A stretch of 64,000 nucleotides of DNA. Origin: Cytospora piceicola (taxonomy: Eukaryota; Ascomycota; Sordariomycetes; Diaporthales; Cytosporaceae). The position numbers were made by a program, and so were the translations under genes. The DNA lies in assembly GCA_023375675.1 (NCBI GenBank), contig JALQBC010000017.1, positions 620,001 through 684,000 on the forward strand. Reading direction: 5' to 3'. Every line of letters begins with the position of its first letter. The first letter of the stretch is position 1. The notes beneath the pieces were generated by a model. The model searched no databases. It was not told the origin of the DNA and worked only from the letters and a program-made list of their open reading frames with translations. Positions 1 to 9,924 of the stretch are shown one piece after another.

Positions 1-881
1 GGCCTTGGTGACGGTGCTCTTGCCCCAGGTCTTGAAGGTGTTGAAGGCCTCGGCGGCCTCCGGGGTGCCGGGGGCCGGGGCGCTGGGGTGCGAGGCGAGG
101 CTGGAGAGGGTGCCGATCTCGTTGTGGAAGTGCGTCTCGAAGTCGGCGTGGAAGCCGTCCAGGATCCGGAGTAGCTCGGTTGGGTCGAGGGACTGCGGGT
201 TTGGCTGGACGGAGAGGAGGTATTGGTTTAGTTCGGCGAGGCCGGGGAGGAACGATTCTGTAGTAGACGAGACGGACGAGTGTCGTTAGTCAGTAGGTGG
301 TCTCTGAGTATGTTGGTTGCTTGGGGGTGGGGAGTGGCCATGTAAGCATATTTGGGATATATAGGGTGCAATAATTACCGTGTTCCTTGTGGGTTTCCTC
401 AAAGATGGTATTGTCGCCCAACAGCTCCTCGACCTTGGTGAACAGCGTCTCCTCCTCGTCGTCGTGGTGCGACTTGACGAACTTGTACCAGGTCAAGGCG
501 TACCCGATGAAGTCGGCCTTGTCGGCATCTTGGACGTGGGGCGCCTGGAGATAGATGCTGTTGTAGCCCCGGAAGATGGAATTGTGGAGGAGGGCCATGT
601 GAGAGGCTCCAACCGAGAAGAGGTCCGTCTATCCAATGATTCACGGGATATGGTCAGCTAGCGATTCCCGAACCTCTGTCATTTCAATGTTGCATGGGGG
701 TCACAAGTACCTTCTTGGTCTCATACTGGGGAGTTGCCACGAGCTTCATGGGCCCGTCAGCCCAGGGTTTGGATGCCGAAGCTGGAGTTGTTGCCATCAT
801 GAAGGGTGATCGTATGGCCAAGATGCTGATTACTGTTCCGAGAAGGCCCAAGAAGAGTGAGAGTTGGGGGAATGAAGGCAT
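1..881 (-). CDS. Hemerythrin-like (HHE) domain protein, 3' end beyond window
   Basis: Proposed exons on the minus strand are 881-711, 628-379 and 257-1. Both introns have GT..AG ends (GTACTT..ATAG and GTAATT..ACAG) and the joins keep frame. The product begins with a hydrophobic stretch (about residues 6-22, possible signal anchor). A helical domain follows with the hemerythrin-type signatures HNSIF near residue 71, FVKSHHDDEEE, and ETHKEHESF across the second junction, then FHADFETHFHNEI. These His/Glu clusters would ligate a di-iron centre in the HHE fold. Hypothetical fungal proteins of this type are common, and their substrate or partner is usually unknown. The last exon is still open at base 1, so the C terminus is missing. 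It lies next to two UstYa-like genes, but nothing shows it belongs to the same pathway. Confidence 0.8.
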
Positions 882-1472
882 GCTGCTCGTTTAAAAAGGG
901 TTATTATGGTTGCGTCTGCTCTCCAGGAGCCCGCCGATATATAATCCAGGACTACCAGCACACCTGCACTATATACGCCCATATGCACCCAGGTCACCAA
1001 TGCAGAGTGGCGCGATCAGGCCGCCGTCGTACGATTTAACCCCCCTCGGCTTATTCTGGCAGTCTGGTCGCCGTGTCTCCCTGCCGTTGCCATTGTTGAT
1101 CATCGGCAATCAGGCCATAAGCCCCAGTTACCTTCGGGGCCGAAACAGGCTCCTGTTGGTAATGTTCTGAATCTCATTGGGCCCTGTCACCCCGCTACCA
1201 CTCCCCTGCCACGCTGGTATACGCCCCATCATGGACGCTACTGCATAGCACCCGCTTACCCACTAAAGCCACTAAAGCCACTAATCCCACCAAAGACCAC
1301 CCACTGTATCATTGGCACAAGAAACACTTGAGCATCCTTGGAGATTTTGGTTTTACACTCAGTTTCTTGTTGTGTTTGCACTGCAGCGAGACGCATCGAC
1401 TACCACACCCAACACAGAGTGGCTATATACAACACACCTCCTGCGCGAATCACACCCTTACACGCTAACTTC
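882..1472. other. Intergenic, no gene seen
   Basis: Promoter side of the hemerythrin-like gene and the 3' side of the first UstYa-like gene. The short open frames here have no family features. CACTAAAGCCACTAAAGCCA-type short direct repeats lie near 1260-1290. Confidence 0.6.
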
Positions 1473-2195
1473 TTAAATCCGCGAATAACACGTCGAGTAA
1501 TTCAGCGATACCTTGGTGCTGATGTCCTCCAGCGGGCCAGGGTCGATTCCCTTCAGCACCTCGATGCAGTGATCCGTATGGTGGTACTCCAACAGCCTTC
1601 CGGGGACCCCCATGCTGGAGTTGCGCAGGATCCTCGTCATCATCTTCCAGATGAACTGGCAGTGGTAGTCGTGGTAGTCCCACGAGAGCCACATGGCCTC
1701 CTCGATGCCCAGCGCCGCCCGGTCCTGCGAGATCTTCTCGCCGCCCACGCCGCCCCGCTCCCGCCACCACTCCGACTCGCGCTCCCGGTACGCGACCTGG
1801 ATCTCCTCGTCGTAGCACGGCGCCGGCACCCACGAGTACAGCACCAGGTCGAACCTGCAGCCCCGCTCGCGCGCCTCCTGGGGCGACGCCCCGCACATGG
1901 GCCCGTTCTCCACCGGCTCCTCGCCCGCCCGCAGCGGGCGGTCCAGCTCCCACTCCGGGTAGAGGCTGACGGGCCGGAGGGCGGCCATCCGGAGGCTGGC
2001 CGTCGCGCTGAGGATGGCGAGGGAGAGGGCCAGGCCGGCGAGGATGCCGTATGCTGTGTAGAGGAGGCCGTTTCGCCGCGGCGAGGACTTGACGATGATT
2101 GTCCGGGTCTCGTCGCTCTCGAAGGAGGAAGAGGAGTGGTCCTTGTGGGACAGGAGACCTTCCTCGACCAGGTCGTCGTCTTTCATGGAAGCCAT
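1473..2195 (-). CDS. UstYa-like (DUF3328) membrane oxidase, copy 1
   Basis: A single 240-residue frame from the ATG at 2195. A longer frame from 2369 exists, but its extra N terminus holds a good donor (GTATGT near 2316) and looks like a 5' leader with an intron. The protein has a short polar N terminus, one transmembrane helix (about residues 45-68) and a lumenal domain. That domain carries the two HxxHC motifs of the UstYa/DUF3328 family: HDYHC at 175-179 and HTDHC at 206-210. It also has paired cysteines (C101, C113, C127) typical of this subfamily. UstYa-type proteins oxidise and cyclise core peptides in fungal RiPP pathways such as ustiloxin and asperipin, and some act in other pathways. 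The neighbouring paralogue (3362-4168) and the repeat precursor at 7825-8628 support a peptide-modifying role. That role is inferred from context. Confidence 0.82.
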   Translation of the reverse strand: MASMKDDDLVEEGLLSHKDHSSSSFESDETRTIIVKSSPRRNGLLYTAYGILAGLALSLAILSATASLRMAALRPVSLYPEWELDRPLRAGEEPVENGPMCGASPQEARERGCRFDLVLYSWVPAPCYDEEIQVAYRERESEWWRERGGVGGEKISQDRAALGIEEAMWLSWDYHDYHCQFIWKMMTRILRNSSMGVPGRLLEYHHTDHCIEVLKGIDPGPLEDISTKVSLNYSTCYSRI

Positions 2196-3361
2196 GTCTG
2201 CTAGGGTGATGTTCCTTGTTCCTGTCGTGACTTGTAAGTATTTGAGCATATGATGAAGCCTCTCGATGGGCTCTCGGTGTGGGGGGGGGGGATCGGGTTT
2301 GCACCCATCAGGACATACTTGAGTACCCAGAAGCGTGTCTATCGAGAAGCCTCGCTCTAGTGTAGACAACAGGTGTGGTCAGAGACTTCTATGAAATTAT
2401 AAGGGACATAGAGCAATCCAGTTTCGAGGGGACCGAGATGACTACCTATTTGACGACGTCTGCGCTCTCTTTTCAGCTATATCTTCAAAGTGTTGCCGCG
2501 ATTCCGAGATGCTGGGCGCCTCGGTCACGCTCAAGAAGGCCCAGATCCATGTTTGTCCCCACCTGGACAGATTCTCCATGAATCCCCAGACCAGCGAATA
2601 CCGGTAACCAGGAAACCGTTCTACTTTTCCGCAAAATTCCGTAAAAATATGTCGGTTCAACCCACCCACCCCGGAGTGGCCCTCATGCAGTCCCACTTAC
2701 ACGATCCGAGCCTAGAACCGATCGATGGCTCCAACGGACTTGTTCGGTCTAGAACCAGAGCGGATTTCCGAAGATTGAATACTTGAAATATCCACCTCGT
2801 TAAGCAGGCAGGCGGGGTATGCATAATGCATAATGCATAAATGCAAGGCTCGGTAAGACAGCGGAAGTGCACGGAAATCGTGGAAACGGTGGGCTGGCCG
2901 GAGCCGGACTCTGTTGAACAACTTGAACGTTCCTCGCTGGTGCACGCACTCACATGTGAATAGGGACTGGGGACAAATGGTGACTCCGTCGTCGTCGTCT
3001 GGATTCTCCGCAAGTCGAGTGGCCATTCATGTTGGTGTTGCCTTTCTGTTGTTGTTTTCTTATCGTTCCAGAATTCCATCTTGTCCTTGTGGTCTATCAC
3101 TTGATAATCATCTCGAGGCGTATGAACATAGGTCATTATTATGGTAGCCAAGCAAAATATAATTATACAGTTTTTGTCTAAATTGTCACTTTGAGGCTAC
3201 TCTATATCAACAGGCATTTCAATGTTGGTACAAATATTGTGAGTGGGCAGGGAATCCATTTTCTCTTCTACTTCTTAGAAGTTATACTGTGCTGCTAAGA
3301 TATCTCCGCCCCATGCCTCTAACGAAAGCTCGCCATATAGACTATACATGTCGTCTACCCT
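2196..3361. other. Intergenic between the two UstYa-like genes
   Basis: No convincing gene. A G-run lies at about 2279-2291, and a short tandem GCATAATGCATAATGCATAA lies near 2819-2840. The open frames of up to 164 codons here show no domain and no splice logic. Confidence 0.55.
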
Positions 3362-4168
3362 TCAGCAAGTCATGAGCTCAACCGTAATCTTGGTCAACAA
3401 GTCCTCCATATCCCCCTGCTGCATCTGGACGTATCCACAGTGCATCGTGTGGTGGTAGTCGGCCAGCTTGTTCTCGATCTTGGTGCCCCTCTCCATCGCC
3501 CTGTGCATCTTGCGCCACTGGTACGAGCAGTGTGTCTTGTGGTACTTGAGCGACGTGTAGTACTCGTTCCCCGGCCCGACGCGGTACTGCAGGTCCTCCT
3601 CGGAGAGCTCCTGCGTCCCCTCCCGGTCCGCAAAGTACCGCCACGGGCCCTGGTCCCGGAAGTCCTGTGTGAGCTCCTGGTCGATGCACGCGGGCGGCAG
3701 CCAGGCCGCTGCCAGGAGGTCCCATGTGCAGTTCAGGGCCCTCGCCTCGTCGATTGTGCTCCCGCAGTTGGCGACGGCCTTGTCCTTCTCCGAGCCGTCG
3801 GAAGGGCCCAGGTGCTCCCAGTGGAGTGATTCTGGGTGGTCGTGGGCCGAATGGTCATGAGCGGGATGAGCGGCGTGGTCTTGGTGGGAGTGGTCCTGGG
3901 CAGCCATCTGGAGTGCCTGATCTTGGATCCGGGCAGGCCACCAGACGATGCCGGCGATGCATACTGCCATCAGCGCAGCAAGTATGACGCCGGAGATCAG
4001 GGAACGGATCCTCGTGCCCAGAGAGGCCCTCCGTCCCACCTTTGATAATGGGAATCCATTGGGTGACTCCTCGTCCCTGAGCCCGACCTTCTCGTAGACT
4101 TGCTCAGGCTTCCACTTCTGCATGATGAGCTGCTTGAGCAGGGGGAGAGATGTGTTTGACGTCGACAT
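3362..4168 (-). CDS. UstYa-like (DUF3328) membrane oxidase, copy 2, with His-rich juxtamembrane segment
   Basis: An uninterrupted 268-residue frame. In order: a cytosolic N terminus, one transmembrane helix (about 56-78), a striking His/Asp/Ala-rich stretch at 91-119 holding ten histidines, and a DUF3328-type lumenal domain. Both family motifs are present: HKTHC at 210-214 and HTMHC at 240-244. Conserved C135, C147 and C161 match the cysteines of copy 1 in order. The two proteins share the layout (W/LPP)AC(Y/I)D..E near the centre and DISTKVS versus DLLTKITV near the C terminus, so they are diverged paralogues. The family is known from RiPP maturation in ustiloxin-, phomopsin- and asperipin-type clusters. 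The His-rich spacer could bind a metal, which is inference. It is transcribed in the same direction as copy 1. Confidence 0.82.
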   Translation of the reverse strand: MSTSNTSLPLLKQLIMQKWKPEQVYEKVGLRDEESPNGFPLSKVGRRASLGTRIRSLISGVILAALMAVCIAGIVWWPARIQDQALQMAAQDHSHQDHAAHPAHDHSAHDHPESLHWEHLGPSDGSEKDKAVANCGSTIDEARALNCTWDLLAAAWLPPACIDQELTQDFRDQGPWRYFADREGTQELSEEDLQYRVGPGNEYYTSLKYHKTHCSYQWRKMHRAMERGTKIENKLADYHHTMHCGYVQMQQGDMEDLLTKITVELMTC

Positions 4169-5091
4169 CTGGTAGTAGTGAGCGATCTGAAGCTCGTTCT
4201 GCTAGTACGTCAGTTATAGATACCACCATGTTCAGAGAATCAGCTCACCTTTGGTGACGAGAGAAGCCAATCGTTAGGACTGAAGCAAAGGCAAACCTTA
4301 GTCACCAGTGGGCATTGTCCATACTTGTAACATAATGCACTCGATGTGTGAGTAGGATGTGAGGGTCACCGTCATGTGGATGCAGCTGGCTGCAACTAGA
4401 ATGTACCATCCAAATGCCAGTCCCGCCCAGAATTCCGAGTCCGACTGTTCGAGTCCGACCGTCAATGAAGAGGGTATCACATGCATATACCACTGAAATT
4501 TGGCCATGTCTAGTACGTTACCGGATAAAGAAACCCGCTGGAGTGGCACGCGTTGCGAGGTCCGAGTGTATATCACGAATTCCGAGCTGATGTGGGGACA
4601 CTGAGGGTTCGTTCCGAGCACAGCACAGCAAACTTCGGCTAGACTTGATACCCTGGAGGAACTGGAAGGCGGCAGGTGGACCAAGAGAATTGCCTGGGAA
4701 TTCAAGCAATAAGCATATGTAATTTTTGAATGTTGGTTTGAGGACATCAGACTGGAATACTCTTGGTTCAGTGTACCGTTTTCATAGTGCTCTTCGAGCT
4801 GTTCAGTGCAAGTCTGAGTTTACGGATCCGCACACCTCACCTACTTGCATTATTCCTCAGCAACGAGAGCCATTCACGTTCCACGCTCCGTCTAATTTTG
4901 ACCGCAATATACTAAACGGCACAAAACTTACGTGCTTCTGATGTTGTCACATTTTGACCCCTCGCCCTTGCGAGGGGCGAGGAAAATATTGTTCTTTTCG
5001 GCCCTGACCGGAGGTCTTGGAGGGTAGGTAAGCCTGTTGCAGCGCGCATTTGCTCACCTGCTTTTCCATAGCCCCACTGATCACTAATAGA
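4169..5091. other. Intergenic, possible promoter and unresolved first exon(s) of the MFS gene
   Basis: No independent gene is supported. The 149-codon frame on the minus strand at 4298-4747 has no recognisable domain. The 5' exon(s) of the adjacent transporter may lie at about 4980-5030 (a frame reading RRSWRV before a GTAAGC donor), but no start codon could be fixed. Confidence 0.45.
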
Positions 5092-6873
5092 ATGTAGCTT
5101 GCAAGGAGTCTTCTCAGTGCAAATGGCTATGGGCTCAGTAAGTCTCATGTAGCTGCCTTACTCCCTTCCGACCCACGTCGCGCTGACTGAAATCCAACAG
5201 CCATACCTCATGTCCCTGGGCTTCAGCAAGCCCCTAATCCCCTTCGTTTGGCTTGCAGGTCCACTTGCCGGTGTTGTCGGACAGCCATATTTCGGACTGT
5301 GCAGCGACCAGTGCCGTATACGCTGGGGTAGGCGAAAGACGTTCATCGCAGCTGGTGCCTTGGCCATCATAGTTTCCCTACCTGCGCTGGCGTGGGCCGG
5401 AGAAATGGTGCATACGGCCGCATGGGTCGTGGGCGGAAGACATGACCACCGCGCCCTACAGACGGTTACCATGGCAGCCGCAGCGATTCTCATATGGATA
5501 TTAAACTTCGCCATCCAGCCTCTCCAGTGCGGGCTCCGCGCCCTCATCGTCGAGACCTGCCCGCCGGAGCAGATGGACACCGCCAACGCGTGGGCTAGTC
5601 GCATGATCAGCATGGGAAGCCTTCTCGGCTACGGGTCTGGCTTCGTGGACCTCTCGCACCTGCTGCGCATCGAAGGCGGGCATACACAGTTCAAGGTCCT
5701 TTCCGTGTTGGCGACTTGCGGCCTGGCCGTCACGGTCTGTGTGTGCTGCTGCACGATACGAGAGCGAAACCCCAACGAGGATGGTCCACCGAGCAGAGAG
5801 CTGAAGAGCACGATGGGAAAAGCCAGGCATATATATGGCAGTATCTTCAAGATCCCGCCGCAGGTGGCCATGGTCTGTAAGGTACAGCTTTGCTCTTGGA
5901 TCGGATGGTTCTCGTTTATGTACTACATCACGACGTAAGTCATATTCCGGACGTGATACCTCGTCTGTGTCGACATCATGACTGACTTGATTTGGACCGA
6001 TGATAGATATATTGGTGAGATATGTAAGGATTCTCCGATGTCCCCATTATTGGCCAGAACCCGGGCTTACAAGAAACAGACTTGCAGAACATCCATCCAG
6101 TAGACCTCGCAGCCCGGAAGACAGCAAACCAATATGGCTCGTTCGCACTGCTCCTGTTCGCATCCGCTCAACTCCTCGCCAGCATCATAGCTCCATCCCT
6201 GATCACGAAGCAAGACCGGGACCTGCATCCAGTCCCAGACACAGTCGCAACAGGCGGAATAAAAACAGCCCTACCACGGTTCATCTCCCGGCACCTCAGC
6301 ACCCCCTGGTCCTCACTCTGCGCCCTCTGGGCGCTCTCGCACGCCATCTTCGCAGCCTGCATGTTCAGCACGCTCCTCGTCGGGAACAGCGTCGCCGGCG
6401 CCACCGCCCTGGTCGGCCTCGTGGGCATCAGTGCCGCGCTGTCGCAGCTCGTGCCCTTCACGCTCATCAGCCTCATCCTCTCGCAGCACCACGAGGGGCA
6501 TGCCGGCACCTACCGCGCCCCTCCTACCGACCCGACACGCGCTCTCGCCGAGGAGAAGCCCGCGGCGGGCTACGTGACCCAGCCCGGCATCGTCATGGGC
6601 ATCCACAACATGTCCATCGCGGCCCCGCAGCTGATCGCGGCCGTGGGGAGCAGCGCTGTGTTCTGGATGCTTGGTGCCGACGGCGGTGGCGACGGCGGGG
6701 ACGAGAGCAGGAGCACTGGGTGGGTTCTGCGGGCCGGCGGGCTTGCGGCGTTGGCGGCTATCTGGATGACGGTGAAGTTGCGGGACTCTTGTGGTAGGGT
6801 GGAGGATCTGGATGAGGATGGATCTGTATTTGACGACATAATACCGGAGCTGGAGTTGGGCATGGACTTGTAA
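5092..6873 (+). CDS. Sucrose-transporter-type (SUT/GPH-like) MFS protein
   Basis: Proposed exons are about 5092-5137, 5201-5934, 6007-6023 (only 17 nt) and 6080-6873. The joins read MAMGS/PYLMSLGFSK, MYYITT/YIGEI and EI/YLQNIHP in frame. The product resembles fungal and plant sucrose/H+ symporters. It has the SP-YL..LG.SK start of the second helix, WLAGPLAGVVGQPYFGLCSD followed by WGRRK (the loop 2-3 MFS motif), and LQCGLRALIVE..P..Q...ANAWASR in helix 5. FMYYITTYIGEIY ends helix 7, and C-terminal helices include FTLISLILS and GIHNMSIAAPQLIAA. The first helix and start codon are not resolved; the ATG at 5122 would leave helix 1 out. Transport of a disaccharide or glycoside is expected from the family. 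A cluster role, such as product export, is only possible by proximity. Confidence 0.75.
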
Positions 6874-7824
6874 CAGTTAGAGTGGCATCCTCGAGTAAAC
6901 ATGCGCACTTATGCTCAGTGCTTCAATGATCGACCTTGACCCCCTTCAGTGAATGTGTATCATTCAGCCTGGACGCTCCGTAATAACATGGCCCTAATTG
7001 GCTATGCCTATCCCTTTCCATCCCATTATCTTCTCTGCCTAACTAAAGACAGTTTAGTAAAGCCGACTCACCATAGAATTTGTTGAGAATGGCTGTTCGT
7101 AATGCCATTCTGGGCTTCTTGTAGAAACCCTTTGCCGAAATAGCCTTCAATATTTAGCCATCCAGGTCCAGCCATTGATATGAATGCGAAAACTTCATTC
7201 TGACTGAAGTATATGGCGGAAGTGTCACAGTTTTCCATAGGCGAAGACTACGGCAATATAATCGGTATATATTGCAAAGGTCCTCTTCTGGTGTAGCAAT
7301 GAATCAAACAATTATCCACCAAAATCTTATATCCCCGTCCCCAGCCACCACCTCGCATACATACCTAGTATTGATTCGACCCCAAGGTCGTTCTCGAACT
7401 GAGTATTAGACGTATCCATGAGTCACCTTCTCTACAGTTGACCAATCTTCTGCTTGAGGCAAATCTGACAGAACTTCACTGTTTACGGCAGTGGAAACAA
7501 TCAGGCGCAGCTTCAATATTCTCATCAATCTCAATAACATTCATTCTCGTCATGGGCGCTATGTGGTTTGATAGCAACGAGCATTCAAACGCTCCACGCC
7601 TCCTTTCCGCTTTCCAGACCTGGCAACTCGTCGAACCAACCACCTTTAGAATCAATCTACTATGGGCCACCCGGACCACTGCCAAGACCAAGACCATTGA
7701 CCGACAGAAGAAACGGTCCTTATTCCGAATTCGAACTACTTTGATGCGTTAGTTATATGCAAGCATATAATTCACGGATGGAGTACTCACGGTGAATAGC
7801 TCCTCAGCTGGTAGCAACACTCCT
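6874..7824. other. Intergenic between the MFS gene and the repeat precursor (convergent 3' ends)
   Basis: Holds the 3' regions of both genes. The 104-codon plus-strand frame at 7438-7752 has no recognisable features. Bases 7801-7824 contain a decayed in-frame repeat unit beyond the precursor stop codon (see findings). Confidence 0.55.
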
Positions 7825-8628
7825 TTAGTCAGAGGTAGCGACGTTTCGCTTCTCAGAGGTGGCGACGTTCCTCTTGTCTGAAGTCGCAACATTTCGCTTC
7901 TCAGAGGTAGCGACGTTCCGGGCATCGACATCGCTGGTAGCAACGTTCCGGGTCTCGACGTCGCTGGTGGCCACATTTCTCTTCTCAGAGGTAGCGACGT
8001 TGCGCTTGTCAGAAGTAGCAACGTTCCGGGCCTCGACGTCGCTGGTAGCTACATTTCTCTTCTCAGAAGTGGCAACATTGCGGGCATCGACATCACTAGT
8101 AGCCACATTTCTCTTCTCAGAGGTAGCGACATTTCGGGCGTCAACCTCGCTGGTAGCAACATTCCGCTTCTCGGAAGTGGCAACGTTGCGAGCATCCACG
8201 TCGCTAGTAGCGACGTTCCTCTTGTCAGAGGTAGCGACATTTCGGGCATCGACATCGCTGGTAGCAACATTTCTCTTGTCGGATGTGGCGACGTTTCGGG
8301 CCTCAACATCACTAGTAGCCTGGAGACCATTGTTAAGGCCCATCTTTACATCCATACCTGGGTGGAAGGGGAACTCCTCTGAACTTACAACATTGCGCTT
8401 CTCCACATCGTCGCTTGTAGCAACATTGCGCTTCTCAGCATCGTCGCTGGTAGCGACATTGCGCCTTGTGAGTGCGAGGACAGTGGGGGTAAGCATGTTG
8501 CGCTTCGCCGGGAAGCCATCACTGGTGGTGATATCACCCGAAGTTGCAACATTCCTCTTCTCAGTAGGCAGGGCGGAACCCAGGCCAGCGGCCAGGGCTG
8601 CGTAGGCAACAACAGAGTTGAACTTCAT
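7825..8628 (-). CDS. Secreted Kex2-processed repeat precursor, candidate RiPP precursor
   Basis: A single-exon frame of 267 residues. Residues 1-20 form a signal peptide ending GLGSAL, followed by PTE and the first KR (24-25). The rest is tandem repeats: 21 perfect RNVATS copies starting at R25, R56, R67 and then from R111 to R261. There are also a degenerate NVVSS copy at 78-83 and a non-repeat spacer at 84-105. Fourteen KR sites and one RR site are present. Units come as 8-mers, NVATS(D/E)KR, and 10-mers, NVATS(D/E)V(D/E)AR. From R119 to R209 they alternate with an exact 18-residue (54-bp) period. KR cleavage would release NVATSD, NVATSE and 16-mers made of two units joined by V(D/E)AR. This architecture (signal peptide, Kex2 sites, near-identical cores) is that of dikaritin RiPP precursors and of repellent-type secreted repeat proteins. 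The two UstYa-like genes within 7 kb favour the RiPP reading. No known product with this core is recognised. Confidence 0.85.
   Translation of the reverse strand: MKFNSVVAYAALAAGLGSALPTEKRNVATSGDITTSDGFPAKRNMLTPTVLALTRRNVATSDDAEKRNVATSDDVEKRNVVSSEEFPFHPGMDVKMGLNNGLQATSDVEARNVATSDKRNVATSDVDARNVATSDKRNVATSDVDARNVATSEKRNVATSEVDARNVATSEKRNVATSDVDARNVATSEKRNVATSDVEARNVATSDKRNVATSEKRNVATSDVETRNVATSDVDARNVATSEKRNVATSDKRNVATSEKRNVATSD
7861..8272 (-). repeat. Coding tandem repeats of the precursor (24-, 30- and 54-bp units)
   Basis: DNA copies of the RNVATS units. The block includes five successive 54-bp repeats (residues 119-209), then 24- and 30-bp units. Unit copies differ mainly at synonymous sites and at D/E and A/T switches. 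Confidence 0.9.
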
Positions 8629-9924
8629 GGTGGCGGTCGGTGGATTGTTGCAAAGATGTCAGAGAAAAGTGCAGGTGGCCGAGTAGACTGTGATTCTGGA
8701 GTGGGTTGAGTAGCAAGCAATTGAGGGAGCAACGGTAAGACTGGTGATGTCCTCTCTATTATACTGTGCCATCATCCACGGTCTTGCATGTGCTCGAGGC
8801 TCGGCTCGGATAACAGCCTGGTATCCTACTCGCTGAGCAACTATGGCCAGGAGTCCAAAAGCACACAAGCACAATACCGAGCTGCCTCGATGGCTGAGCA
8901 CAACAAACACGGTTCCGGTTGGCAGAGGTTGCGGATAGCAAGCAGCAGTCGGATAGAGTATAGCTTGCAGACATATGCCGAGTAGGAAGCAATCTTGAAG
9001 TTCGGATTGGAACTTTGGCATGGTACAATAGTCTTTGCACAATGCGGCTCTGAGTAGCATAAGCTTTCCGGACAATGAATGGTACGAAAGTACATAGAAT
9101 TCGGATATAAGCATCGAGAATTATGCAGTTCCGAGGAACGTCTGCCCAGGCATGTACCTTACGGTATGTAGTCGAGAACAATTCCGAAATCACTATTAGC
9201 AATCTTATCATGTCGTTCGGATAGAGCTCTCGTTACACTGACACCAACCGAGTGAGGCCGTGACCCGCATCCACTGTGGGCAACATACCCTTAAGGGTAT
9301 GCAGGTAAACACTGTTGATGTGACACAATTCCGAGGGACCAATGATGGTGGAGTGCCAGGGTGGTATTGGGTAGGGGGAACCGGGACATGAAGGTGGGTT
9401 CCGAGACATGCATATTACGGACTTGCATGCATGCATAACCGGCATTACACTACCCTGGGGTATGTACTGTAATTGGGAAATGGGGGTGACAATCGACCTC
9501 TTTCCTGGTTATTAGTGTACTGAATTAGCACATACGCACCAGTTGACTACTCATAAAGCTCCTGCAGGAGGTCCGGAGTAAATTCTTGATTAGGACTTAG
9601 CGTGACAGACCCAGGAACATATCCGTACTGAGTGGCATTCATGTGAAGTGCTGAACGTTGAACAATTGACCCACGGCACCTTGAGGGAAAAACTGAGAAG
9701 GGGGGGAGGAAGAAGGAGGGCATTGTTTTGAAAAACACCCACCGCTCTTACATCAGTGACTCACCTACCATACATACACAGCACTACACTATAACACGCA
9801 CTACCTAGTACCTAGTCGGTCGGTCAGTTAGGAGTTCACGTCCTGTCCTCAGCATCAAACGCTCGTCGGTGTGCCTGATCTCCTCCCCTTGGTTGTACCT
9901 GACATCTTCTACAATTCAATTGCC
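8629..9924. other. Divergent promoter region between precursor and MFS gene
   Basis: About 1.3 kb between the precursor start (8628) and the transporter start (9925), which are transcribed away from each other. No gene is supported; minus-strand frames of up to 151 codons lack family features. Scattered GTTCCGAG/AATTCCGA-like words recur (for example near 9002, 9098, 9130, 9182, 9327 and 9400). They could be regulator sites, but this was not tested. Confidence 0.5.

Noticed and set aside
1338..2204. 288-codon plus-strand frame opposite the first UstYa-like gene
   Set aside because: Low-complexity Arg/Leu/Pro/Ala-rich shadow of the GC-rich opposite strand; no domain, while the minus strand has both HxxHC motifs.
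7825..8628. Repeat precursor as an alpha-pheromone precursor
   Set aside because: Pheromone cores of Sordariomycetes are Trp/Cys-rich and much less numerous; the NVATSD units share none of these features. Not strictly excluded.
8659..9211. Minus-strand frames of about 150 codons upstream of the precursor
   Set aside because: Cys/Leu/Ser-rich with no domain; they lie in the shared promoter.
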